A stretch of DNA of 64,000 nucleotides from UBA1161 sp002311745 (GTDB taxonomy: Bacteria > Planctomycetota > Phycisphaerae > Tepidisphaerales > Tepidisphaeraceae), in assembly GCA_050018415.1 (NCBI GenBank), contig JBEKAB010000014.1, positions 28,650 to 92,649 of the forward strand, written 5' to 3'. A program made the position numbers and the translations under genes. Of this stretch, positions 17,593 through 25,731 are shown piece by piece. The notes under the pieces were generated by a model, which worked only from the letters and a program-made list of their open reading frames with translations, did not search any database and was not told the DNA's origin. The first letter of the stretch is position 1. Each line of letters starts with the position of its first letter.

Positions 17593-18855
17593 TCAAAACG
17601 GAGGGGATTTGCCGAGAAGGTGGAAGCGTAGGAGGCACAGGGCCATATTGGCACAGCGCTGGCGGACCATCTCGCGGTCGCCCGGGAGATGGAACGTGCG
17701 TGCGGCGGCGTCGCCAGGGTGGGCCAGGGCGATGCAGACGGTGCCGACGGGCTTGGCCGGCGTGCCGCCATCGGGCCCCGCGATGCCGCTAATGGCCAAG
17801 GCAAAGGTCGCCTCGGCTTTGCGGCGGGCGGCGATGGCCATGGCCAGGACAACCGGCTCGCTGACGGCGCCATGCCGCTGGATCAACTCGGGATCGACGC
17901 CCAGCAGATCGGTTTTGGCATCGTCGCTGTAGGTGATCCATCCGCGGTGGAAATAGCGGCTGGAGCCGGGCACATCCGTGATCATCTTGGCCAGCAGGCC
18001 GGCCGTGCAGCTTTCGGCGGTGGTGAGCGTGGCGGATCTATCGAGCAGCATCTGGCCGACGACTTGCGGCAGGGTCTGCTGGTCCCGGCCATAGATCAAA
18101 TCGCCCAGGGCGGCGAGGCAGAGTTGCTCGGTGCGGTCCAGTTCATCCTGGGCGCGGCCGGCGCTGTCGAAGCGGGCGTTGAGGCGAAGCGAGACCACGC
18201 CGCTGGAAACCGTCGTGCCGACCGATGGGTTGCGGGATCGGTCCATCAGTTCGCCCAATTGCTGGGCCACGACGCTCTCGCCCAAGCCGAAGGTGTGCAG
18301 GATGCGGGAAAGGATGACGCGGCCGGCGGTGGCGGCGGCGACTTTTGGGGCGAGGTCGCGCTGGAACATGGCCTTCATTTCCGACGGGACGCCGGGCATG
18401 CAAAAGACTCGGCAGGTATGCGGCGCGGCGAGCAAATCCGCGTCGATGCCGGGGGCCGTGCCGGAGGTGTTTTCGATCATGCGCGCCCCGCGCGGGATCA
18501 TCGCCTGAACGCGATTGGTCGCGGGCATGGGCCGGCCGCGTTGGCGGAAATACTCTTCCAAGTGCGCCAGCCATTGCGGATGCAGTTCCAGGGGCTGCTC
18601 GAGCACGGCGGCCAGGGCTTGGCGGGTCAGGTCGTCCTGGGTGGGACCCAGGCCGCCGGTGACGATAAGAAAGTCGCACTTGGTCGCGGCTTCGCGCAGG
18701 GCGTCTTCGATGCTGCGCTGGTCATCGGCGACGGTCAGGTGGGCGGCAATCTCGCAGCCGAGGGATGCAAGCTGGCGGCTCAGCCAGGCCGAATTGGTGT
18801 CCACCGTTTGCCCCAGCACCAACTCGTCGCCGATGGAGAGGACAATGGCGTTCAT
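17593..18855 (-). CDS. cinA: CinA/PncC family protein (nicotinamide-nucleotide amidase)
   Basis: 420 residues, the usual CinA length. The N-terminal MoCF_biosynth-like domain shows SIGDELVLGQTVDTNSAWLS, IVTGGLGPTQDDLTRQAL and VFCMPGVPSEMKAMF. The C-terminal CinA/PncC amidase domain shows TTAESCTAGLLAKMITDVPG and ALAISGIAGPDGGTPAKPVG. It recycles NMN to NaMN and/or acts on ADP-ribose derivatives. The start overlaps the stop of the transglutaminase gene by four bases, placing it last in the moxR-DUF58-transglutaminase operon. Confidence 0.95.
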   Translation of the reverse strand: MNAIVLSIGDELVLGQTVDTNSAWLSRQLASLGCEIAAHLTVADDQRSIEDALREAATKCDFLIVTGGLGPTQDDLTRQALAAVLEQPLELHPQWLAHLEEYFRQRGRPMPATNRVQAMIPRGARMIENTSGTAPGIDADLLAAPHTCRVFCMPGVPSEMKAMFQRDLAPKVAAATAGRVILSRILHTFGLGESVVAQQLGELMDRSRNPSVGTTVSSGVVSLRLNARFDSAGRAQDELDRTEQLCLAALGDLIYGRDQQTLPQVVGQMLLDRSATLTTAESCTAGLLAKMITDVPGSSRYFHRGWITYSDDAKTDLLGVDPELIQRHGAVSEPVVLAMAIAARRKAEATFALAISGIAGPDGGTPAKPVGTVCIALAHPGDAAARTFHLPGDREMVRQRCANMALCLLRFHLLGKSPPF

Positions 18856-21134
18856 GGGATACCGGCGGCGGCCAGCACCGCGGGGGAATTTTCCAAAACG
18901 AGTTGGATGTGATGGACGACGGCGGCCAGATGCCGCTGGCGGTGCGGATGGAGTTGCCGCCCTCCGTAGCGCACGCGGTAGAACAGTTGCGTCAGGCGGT
19001 GAATCTGGTCATAGACCGCGTTGGGCAGGAAGTTGAGGGTGCGGCAAAATTCCAGGGGCGTGAGATGGTCCGGGCGGACAATTTGATGCCGCTGGAGGAT
19101 TCGCAGCAGGTCGTCATAGAAAGCCAGTTGCCGCACGAGGCGGAGCTGCTCCGGGGTGGGCAGGGTTTCCAGGCCGATGCGGCGTGCGCGGCGGCGGAGG
19201 CGGCGGCGCTCGACAAAATAGGCGATGACCGTGGCGAGCAATGCCGCCAGGGTCACGACGATGGCGCCGTCGAGGATGGACAGCTTGACGTGTTCCCACC
19301 ACTGGTCGAGCTTCTGGGGCCAGAGGCCGACGTTCTGGCTGCTGGCAATCGCCGAGCGCGTGACGACAGTATTCAGCTTCTCCACGAGGTTGTCGCGCTG
19401 CGTTTGCCCGTAAGCGACGACGGAGTTTGCCCATTTGAATTCGAGGTAGTCGAAGAAGCGGGATAGGCGTGCCAGGACGGTGGCGCGGCGGCCGGTGGGA
19501 TCGAGGCGGTCGGTGGTGGGATCGAACGTCTCCCAGTGATTGCCGGTGAAGACCTCGCACCAGGCGTGGGCATCGGATTGCCGCACCAGGTAATAATTGC
19601 CCAGGGTGTTGAATTCCTCGGCGCCGCAACGAAAGCCGGCGATGACGCGGGCGGGAATGTGGATGCTCTGGCACATCAGAGCCATGGCGCCGGCGAAGTA
19701 TTCGCAGTGACCTTTTTTGAAATCGGTCAGGAACGCGACGATGGGGTCGCGCTTGCCGATGTGGGCGGCGCTGGTCAGGTCGAGGCTGTACTGGTAATTG
19801 GCGCGGAGATAATGCTCGAAGTTGACGGCGATCTGCCCGTCGTAGGAATGGTCGCCGGCCAGGGGATGCTCGGCCAAGGGGGTGCCGCGGGCATCGACGC
19901 CGCAGACGGCCCGGCTGCGGGCGAAGTCGCGGATCTGCGGATCGATCACGGAACTTCGCCAGCCAATGCCGCCGCCGCCGTTGGGTGAATCGCTCATCGG
20001 CAGCAGTCCGGTGGAAACGACGGTGTATTGCAGCGGCCGGATGAGCCGATCGACGCTTTCCAGAATCCCGTCGCGGGGCGCGTAGCGCACGGCGATGGCG
20101 GCCGGGGAAGAAAAACTGACCAAGCCGGCCATGGCGAACAGCGTGTGCGTGCCGGTGGGCTGGAGGGTGATGGTCTGCCTGTAAGCGCCCTCGTTGTCGG
20201 TGGGGAAGACCAACAGGTGCTCGGGCGTGGCCCACTGCCTATCTTCCTCGCGAATGCTGCGGGAGCGGAACCAGGTCCACAGACCGTAGCGGCTGGCATC
20301 CGAGCCGCTGTACGAATCCAGCGCCGAGCCGCGCAGCAGAAGCGCACCCGGCTGGCTCAGCGGCTGGCCGTTCTGAAACACCTCGACGCGGGCCACCACT
20401 TCCTGACTGACGGTGATCTGGGCGATTTTCTGGAAGCTGACCTGATCGCTGAATCCGGACAGGACCTGGTTGGGATGCGGTTGGATGGGCCCGAACATCT
20501 CCGCGCCGCCGCCGCGCGGGAAAAACAAGAACACCACGACGGCCATGGTGATGGCCATGAACGCGATGGCCCCGGTCAAGCGGCGCATCGAGCGGGACAG
20601 ATAGCGCTGGTCCTGCCGCAGGGTCATGGGATTGATCTGCTCTTCGGGCAGGCCGTAGGCCGCCCTGGCCTTGTCCGCTTCCACCTTCAGGTGGAACAGC
20701 AAGCAGCAGTACAGGGACAAAAACAGGTACACGATGAAGGTGATGCCGAAGATCAAACTCGCCGTGCTGATGGCGGCGGCGACCATCAAGAGCAGACTGA
20801 GCACCAGGAGCTGCGCATAATCGCGGTTGCCTCGCAGCTCGAACAGCTTGATCAGGTGCAGCAGGACCAGGTACTGGCCGATGGTGATGATGCGCGTGGT
20901 GTCGGTGGCGCGGATTTGCTCGACGGCGATCGCCAGCGCCGCCAAGACCAGGGCGTTGGCCAGAAGGCGCGGCATGGGCACGAACCGGCCGCTGGCCACC
21001 AGCCAGCCGTTCAGCAGCATCGCCCCCGCCGCCAGCAACCACAGCCCCGGCGATTCCGCGGCCATGGCGAAGCCGCTGATTCCCAGCAGCAGCAGCATGT
21101 AAAGCGCGGGTTTGAATTGACGCACGTCGTACAT
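18852..21134 (-). CDS. Transglutaminase-like membrane protein (DUF3488/TgpA-like)
   Basis: 760 residues from MYDVRQFKPALYMLLLLG; the frame extends to 21209 but overlaps the previous gene. Five or six membrane helices fill residues 10-210 (DUF3488). A periplasmic region follows with the transglutaminase core: GHCEYFAGAMALMCQSIHIPARVIAGF (catalytic Cys), SDAHAWCEVF (His) and FDPTTDR (Asp). One more helix (VVTLAALLATVIAYFV) and a C-terminal cytosolic DUF4129-like segment complete the protein. This is the TgpA-type arrangement that goes with MoxR and DUF58 proteins. Role is probably crosslinking or proteolytic processing of envelope proteins. Confidence 0.92.
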   Translation of the reverse strand: MYDVRQFKPALYMLLLLGISGFAMAAESPGLWLLAAGAMLLNGWLVASGRFVPMPRLLANALVLAALAIAVEQIRATDTTRIITIGQYLVLLHLIKLFELRGNRDYAQLLVLSLLLMVAAAISTASLIFGITFIVYLFLSLYCCLLFHLKVEADKARAAYGLPEEQINPMTLRQDQRYLSRSMRRLTGAIAFMAITMAVVVFLFFPRGGGAEMFGPIQPHPNQVLSGFSDQVSFQKIAQITVSQEVVARVEVFQNGQPLSQPGALLLRGSALDSYSGSDASRYGLWTWFRSRSIREEDRQWATPEHLLVFPTDNEGAYRQTITLQPTGTHTLFAMAGLVSFSSPAAIAVRYAPRDGILESVDRLIRPLQYTVVSTGLLPMSDSPNGGGGIGWRSSVIDPQIRDFARSRAVCGVDARGTPLAEHPLAGDHSYDGQIAVNFEHYLRANYQYSLDLTSAAHIGKRDPIVAFLTDFKKGHCEYFAGAMALMCQSIHIPARVIAGFRCGAEEFNTLGNYYLVRQSDAHAWCEVFTGNHWETFDPTTDRLDPTGRRATVLARLSRFFDYLEFKWANSVVAYGQTQRDNLVEKLNTVVTRSAIASSQNVGLWPQKLDQWWEHVKLSILDGAIVVTLAALLATVIAYFVERRRLRRRARRIGLETLPTPEQLRLVRQLAFYDDLLRILQRHQIVRPDHLTPLEFCRTLNFLPNAVYDQIHRLTQLFYRVRYGGRQLHPHRQRHLAAVVHHIQLVLENSPAVLAAAGIP

Positions 21135-21141
21135 GGGCTGT

Positions 21142-22443
21142 TCATCCCCCCGCCGTCCGCTTGGAATCGCCCAGAGGCGCGCACTGCTCGAAATGGATCG
21201 CGGGATCAAACTGGAACCAGCCGTTGGCCTCGTCGGATTCGCCGCTGACCACCAGGATGGAACCGCGGGCCCGCTCGGCGAAACCGAGTTGCACGTCGCG
21301 CGGCGTGCAAAGGACCATCGTCACCTCGCCGTGCATCATCGTCTTGCCCGTTTCGATCAATTGGTCCAGCGTTTGGCGGCGGTTGGCGGGCAGTTCCGCC
21401 AGGGCGGCCAGGATGTCGCGGCAATGCCGCTTGCCGCGCTGCGGAGCGATCGTTTCCCATCCATCCGCCCAGACGCACAGACCCACGGCCATGCCGCTGT
21501 CCAGCACCCGGCTGGCCAGCGAGGCGGCGCGGGCGATGGTCTTTTCGATCTGCGCCGATTCCTCCGGCGCGGTGCCGGAGGCGTAGGTGTCGACCAGGAT
21601 GAGCAGGCTCGGCGGCGAAATCTGGGCCATCTCCTTCACCACCAGCGCGCCGGTGCGGGCGCTGCGCCGCCAGTGAATCCATCGCGGATTTTCCCCGGGG
21701 CGGAATTGCTTGACGCCGTAGAATTCGTCGCTGCCGCCGCGGCGCGGCTTGCGGTGCGTGCCGCTGCGCTCGGCCGAGCGACACAGCGCGAGCAGCCGCG
21801 GGCTCACCGCCCCCAACGCCGGATACACCAGAATCGCATCCTCCTTGCGGCGGACCAACGCGCGCTTGATAAACCCGAAGGGGAAGCTGGTGCTGATCTG
21901 ATAGTGGCCCAGGCGGTACAGGCCGCGCCGCTTGGGGATCAGCTCGATGGGGACGATGGCCGTCATGCCCGGGGCGGCGTGCAGCATGTACGCGTGCGGC
22001 TGAACCGTGAACGCCTCCGTGCCGTCCAGCTCCGCCACCGTCACCGACAAGCTCGGCCAGAAGCGCTTGGCGTTGTGAAAATGGTAGTGGACCGTGGCGC
22101 GCTGCCCGACGACGGCCGATTCCGGCAGCGCGCGCGTCACGTGCAGACGCATCAGCACCAGCCGACACAACGTCACGCTGACCAGCAGCACGCCGATCAT
22201 CAAGCCAAACACGCCGAACAGCAGATTGGCCTGCGTGTTCACGGCCGCCAGGCCCATGAACATCATCATCGCGCAGTAGATCAGGCCGGTGAGCGAAAAA
22301 TCCACCGACGGCTTTCGCACGACGGGGGTGATGCCGTCGCGCCCAAGGCGGCGGGAGTCGCGCCGGCCGGCACGGGCGCCGCCCGGGCTGATCCAGCGCC
22401 CAAGTCCCCAGCGCTGCGGCATTGTCTGCGTTGCAACCGGCAT
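21142..22443 (-). CDS. DUF58 domain membrane protein
   Basis: 433 residues from the ATG at 22443; a TTG at 22458 is possible. Two membrane helices (LTGLIYCAMMMFMGLAAVNT and LLFGVFGLMIGVLLVSVTLC) are followed by the DUF58 region with the signature RRGGSDEFYGVKQFRPGENP, then RWIHWRRSARTGALVVKE, and a VWA-like end starting LLILVDTYASG. DUF58 proteins are partners of MoxR ATPases. The gene follows moxR by 36 bases and precedes the transglutaminase gene by 7 bases. Confidence 0.93.
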   Translation of the reverse strand: MPVATQTMPQRWGLGRWISPGGARAGRRDSRRLGRDGITPVVRKPSVDFSLTGLIYCAMMMFMGLAAVNTQANLLFGVFGLMIGVLLVSVTLCRLVLMRLHVTRALPESAVVGQRATVHYHFHNAKRFWPSLSVTVAELDGTEAFTVQPHAYMLHAAPGMTAIVPIELIPKRRGLYRLGHYQISTSFPFGFIKRALVRRKEDAILVYPALGAVSPRLLALCRSAERSGTHRKPRRGGSDEFYGVKQFRPGENPRWIHWRRSARTGALVVKEMAQISPPSLLILVDTYASGTAPEESAQIEKTIARAASLASRVLDSGMAVGLCVWADGWETIAPQRGKRHCRDILAALAELPANRRQTLDQLIETGKTMMHGEVTMVLCTPRDVQLGFAERARGSILVVSGESDEANGWFQFDPAIHFEQCAPLGDSKRTAGG

Positions 22444-22479
22444 CACGCTACTCGGCAAATTGTAGGCCCCGCCGCCAGA

Positions 22480-23412
22480 TCAGCGCGGCGCGGGAATCTT
22501 GTCCAGAATCGCCTGCAAGACCCGCGAAGTCGCCGACGCCTCGCCGTTGTGCAGGTACGTCTTGCTCACCACGCGATGGGCGCAGCAGGGAATGAACAGG
22601 GTCTTGACGTCGTCGGGCGTGACGTAATCGCGGCCCTGCACCATGGCCGATGCCTGGCACGCCTGCGCCAGCGCCAATGCCCCGCGCGGCGAAACGCCCA
22701 GGTGAAGCTGCTCGTCGTGCCGCGTGGCCTCCGCCAAGTCGAGTATGTAATCCAAAATGGCGCGGTCCAGGCGGATGTTGGCCACGCTGTCCTGCAACTC
22801 CACGACCTCCTGCCCGTTCATGACCGGCTTAAGCGTCTCCAGGGCGTGCCGCGCCGGCTGGGTGATCAAAATCCGCTGCTCCGCCGCGCGGTCCGGGTAT
22901 CCCACCGACACGCGCAACAGAAAACGATCGAGCTGGTTCTCCGGAAGGTAATAGGTACCTTCAAACTCAAATGGATTCTGCGTGGCGATCACCATGAACG
23001 GCCGGCGCAGGGCGATGGTCTGGTTCTCCACGCTCACCTGCTCCTCGCTCATGGCCTCGAGCAGTGCCGATTGGGTGCGCGGCGTGGTGCGGTTGATCTC
23101 ATCGGCCATGACGATGTTGGCAAAGATCGGCCCGGGCTTGAAATCGAAGTTCTGCGTTTGGGAGTTGAAGACGGAAACGCCCAGCACGTCGCTGGGCAAG
23201 AGGTCCGGGGTGAGTTGGATGCGCGAGAACTTGCAGTCGATGCTGCGGGCCAGGGCCCGGGCCAGGACCGTCTTGCCGACGCCCGGCACATCCTCGATCA
23301 GCACGTGCCCGCGGGCCAGCAGCCCCGTCAGCAGCAGATCCACGGCCTGCACGTTGCCCAGAAAAACCAAACGGACGTTTTTGCGAAGCGTCTCAATGGC
23401 TTGTTGAGCCAC
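22480..23412 (-). CDS. MoxR-family AAA+ ATPase
   Basis: 310 residues from a GTG with AGGTG upstream. Walker A is EDVPGVGKTVLARALA, Walker B is ANIVMADEINRTTPRTQSAL, sensor 1 is VIATQNPFEFEGTYYLPENQ, and the arginine-finger region FLLRVSVGYPDRAAEQRIL is present. MoxR ATPases act as chaperones for VWA/DUF58 complexes. It is the first gene of a four-gene operon (moxR, DUF58, transglutaminase, cinA). Confidence 0.95.
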   Translation of the reverse strand: MAQQAIETLRKNVRLVFLGNVQAVDLLLTGLLARGHVLIEDVPGVGKTVLARALARSIDCKFSRIQLTPDLLPSDVLGVSVFNSQTQNFDFKPGPIFANIVMADEINRTTPRTQSALLEAMSEEQVSVENQTIALRRPFMVIATQNPFEFEGTYYLPENQLDRFLLRVSVGYPDRAAEQRILITQPARHALETLKPVMNGQEVVELQDSVANIRLDRAILDYILDLAEATRHDEQLHLGVSPRGALALAQACQASAMVQGRDYVTPDDVKTLFIPCCAHRVVSKTYLHNGEASATSRVLQAILDKIPAPR

Positions 23413-23566
23413 ATTTCACCTGGACAGACTCCCCACGGTGTTTGCCGCGCATCGGCTGCGCCGCGGCGCCCAACCCTATTTTAGCAGCGCCTCGGGCATT
23501 GCGGAAATCAGGATGTGTGAATTCCGTTCCAATCGCTAATGAAGCAATGGCCGCCAGCGCGTTGGC

Positions 23567-24319
23567 TTATCGCGATTGCGGCTCATACATGGTGTTATCG
23601 GGGGACAAAAAGCCGGTGCCGGCGCCGATTTCGGCCGTTTCTGAGGCCGGCGACATCGTGGTGAAGCGCTGGGAGAGGGTGTCGGCATGGCCGTCGCAGA
23701 ACACGACGTTGGTCTTGCCGTGATGGCGGAAGCCTTGCGTGCCGGCCGAGCGGCCGACGAAGCCGGCGTCGCCGGGATTGGGAAACGGCGCCCGCATGTA
23801 CTTGTCGGCCCCGCCGAAATACTGCCCGTCGCCGAACAGGGCACAGTGGGACGAGCGCCGCACCGCGGCCAGTTTCGCCGGCTGGGGAGTCGATTCATAC
23901 TGCCCGTGGCCGATGTAGCTGGTGTTGTAGTTGTATCCGGTGTACGGATCGCTGATCGTGCCCGAAGGACCGTCGTAGGACGGGCACTGCTGCACCGCCA
24001 TGTTCGTGCTGCCCTGCCAGAGCAACCCCGGCTCGATGGTTCGCCGGCCCGTGACGAGGTCGGTGCGGGTGGTGAAATCCCAACTGAAATTGATGGAGAT
24101 CGGCGGCTGATAGCTGCCGTAATAGGCGATCGGGTAATTCCCGTCGAAGGTGTTGGCGTAGGCGAAAGCGGCGGTGGCCAGTTGCCGCAGGTTGCTGAGG
24201 CACTGGACGCTCAGGGCCTGCTGGTGGGCGGCGTTGACGGCGGGCAACAGGATCGCCGTCAGCGCCGACATGATGCCGACAACCACCAGCAGTTCGACAA
24301 GCGTAAAGGCGTTTTTCAT
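23567..24319 (-). CDS. Prepilin-type N-terminal methylation protein with H-X9-DG motif
   Basis: 250 residues. The N-terminus MKNAFTLVELLVVVGIMSAL is a type II/IV prepilin signal (cleavage before F, E at +5). Near the end, HHGKTNVVFCDGHAD is the H-X9-DG motif of the large planctomycete/verrucomicrobial pseudopilin family (DUF1559-like). These proteins are abundant in the phylum and their function is unclear. The ATG overlaps the stop of the preceding PEP-CTERM gene (ATGA), so both are on one transcript downstream of the cobalamin riboswitch. Confidence 0.92.
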   Translation of the reverse strand: MKNAFTLVELLVVVGIMSALTAILLPAVNAAHQQALSVQCLSNLRQLATAAFAYANTFDGNYPIAYYGSYQPPISINFSWDFTTRTDLVTGRRTIEPGLLWQGSTNMAVQQCPSYDGPSGTISDPYTGYNYNTSYIGHGQYESTPQPAKLAAVRRSSHCALFGDGQYFGGADKYMRAPFPNPGDAGFVGRSAGTQGFRHHGKTNVVFCDGHADTLSQRFTTMSPASETAEIGAGTGFLSPDNTMYEPQSR

Positions 24320-25176
24320 GCATCGCCCGCAGGCTGCCGGCGGCGCAGCATCAGTCCCGCCGCACCCAGCAGAAACGACAATGAAGCCGGCTCCGGCAAG
24401 TCCCCCACGTGGTCGTTGGCGACGGCGATGGCGTCGATGGGAAGCCGCGAACCGATGGTCCCGCCGAAGCTCGTTCCATCGGCTGGGACGGAAAACTGGA
24501 TGAAGCTGATCTCGGCCAGGCCGCTGCCGGAAAGATCAAGCCATGTCCCGCCGCCGGAGCCGGCCAGGGTGGCCAGGACCTGTGCATCGTTTTCGCCGTT
24601 GAAAGATGCCAGCGTCCCCGTGAACGGCTTGCCGAAGTCGGCCAATTGGGGCGAGGCCGGCGGCGTGGCGTCGTAGGGCCCGGCGTTGAGATAGAAATTG
24701 GCGGGATTGAGAAACTCCTTTTCGCCTAGGGAAACCCAATGAACGTCGTCGGCGCTGACGCTGACGTCCGCCGAGCCGCCGCCGAAATTGCCCGCGGGAT
24801 TGCCCGCCTGCCCGCTTGGATAATTGGTGTCGATCAGCCCGGAGTTGGAAATGACGCCGATCGCCGGCCCGCTTCCGCCCAGAACCGGCTTGGCAAACTG
24901 CAGCGTCAGTTCGCCGCCTTCGCCGATGATGACGATCTGCCCAACGTCGAAAGCCGGGCTGAACGGGCTGAGCACGTTGGGGAACCCGGCCTCGACGCCG
25001 CTCATCCCATCCGGCGCGCCCAGCGCCGCCGATGGATCGGTGAAGCTCGGGTTGGTGACGCTGGCGTTGCCCGGCTCGTAGGAAACCACCTTGGATGCGA
25101 ACATCGCGCCGCGCGCGTCGAGGGCTGAACCGAATAGAAACACGGTGCCCGCCGCAGCGCTGAAAACGATTTTCAT
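24316..25176 (-). CDS. PEP-CTERM surface protein behind a cobalamin riboswitch
   Basis: 286 residues: signal peptide (MKIVFSAAAGTVFLFGSALDARGA), a beta-rich body and the sorting signal LPEPASLSFLLGAAGLMLRRR. In the body, GELTLQFAKPVLGGSGPAIG and DVSVSADDVHWVSLGE look like strands of a discoidin-type beta-sandwich. No enzyme motif is seen. GGGAGG stands 6 bases before the ATG, next to a hairpin, and a cobalamin riboswitch lies about 140 bases upstream. The reasonable inference is a surface protein made when B12 is scarce, perhaps to bind or help import a corrinoid, but nothing in its sequence proves ligand binding. Confidence 0.9.
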   Translation of the reverse strand: MKIVFSAAAGTVFLFGSALDARGAMFASKVVSYEPGNASVTNPSFTDPSAALGAPDGMSGVEAGFPNVLSPFSPAFDVGQIVIIGEGGELTLQFAKPVLGGSGPAIGVISNSGLIDTNYPSGQAGNPAGNFGGGSADVSVSADDVHWVSLGEKEFLNPANFYLNAGPYDATPPASPQLADFGKPFTGTLASFNGENDAQVLATLAGSGGGTWLDLSGSGLAEISFIQFSVPADGTSFGGTIGSRLPIDAIAVANDHVGDLPEPASLSFLLGAAGLMLRRRQPAGDA

Positions 25177-25181
25177 CTGCG

Positions 25182-25232
25182 CCTCCCGTGCCGAGATTGC
25201 GGCACGAAACGAGACCCTCGCGTGCGAGAGTC
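25182..25232 (-). promoter_or_regulatory. Two hairpins between riboswitch and start codon (possible expression platform)
   Basis: Hairpin A: arms 25187-25193 and 25200-25206 (CGTGCCG/CGGCACG), touching the Shine-Dalgarno sequence at 25182-25187. Hairpin B: arms 25213-25220 and 25225-25232 with one mismatch. Hairpin A could hide the ribosome binding site when B12 is bound; neither has the T run of a terminator. Confidence 0.45.
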
Positions 25233-25317
25233 ATGCCCAGTTGGATCTAGCGGCGTTTCCGAATGCTGATTCGCGCAGCGGTCTCGGACATGGCTTCGAG
25301 GCGGCATCAGCTCGCCC

Positions 25318-25498
25318 CGCATGGCAGGCAGGTTTTCTGGCTCGTGACATCCGGCAACCGTCTTCCCAGTCCCTTTAGGACCAGTGACTTGGTCGTGCCG
25401 GTCGGGCAATGCGTTGCTCGCTCGCGGTCACTTACAGCGGCGCGTCCACGGCGGATTTTCACCGCCTTCCCTGACGCCTGCGGCGGCCATGAAAGCAA
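25318..25498 (-). ncRNA. Cobalamin riboswitch (RF00174-like)
   Basis: Read on the minus strand, all core elements occur in order: GGGAAGGCGGTGAAAATCCG (from 25471), GCCGCTGTAAGTGACC (25441-25426), CCAAGTCACTGG (25392-25381), GGGACTGGGAAGACGG (25373-25358) and GAGCCAGAAAACCTGCC (ending near 25325). These are the B12-box and the helices of the class I cobalamin aptamer. The 5' flank near 25498 is less certain. The element points at the PEP-CTERM/prepilin gene pair; cobalamin binding normally shuts off the downstream genes. Confidence 0.93.
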
Positions 25499-25569
25499 TC
25501 GCGTCCAGAAATGTCAATGCCCATCCCCCGTCGCGACAGGCTATTTCAGTTCTCCAAAAAAACAAAGGC

Positions 25570-25700
25570 AACCACGGAGGCACGGAGACACGGAGGCGCT
25601 CATCTCAATCCGTATACAAACCTGCAAATCTTGAAGCTTGGCATGAAGCTAATGGCTTGAGCAAACGAGTTGACTTCTGTGTCTCCGTGCCTCCGTGGTT
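25570..25700. repeat. Inverted copies of the ACCACGGAGG-type dispersed repeat
   Basis: A 22-bp arm at 25570-25591 and its exact complement at 25679-25700 enclose an 87-bp spacer. The sequence family is the CACGGAGGCACGGAGACAC-type repeat; another copy lies at 12341. On RNA it would form a long hairpin directly after the lipoprotein gene that ends at 25732 and before the riboswitch. Confidence 0.85.
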
Positions 25701-25731
25701 ATCTTTTTCGCTGTTTTTGAGAAGCGGCGGG

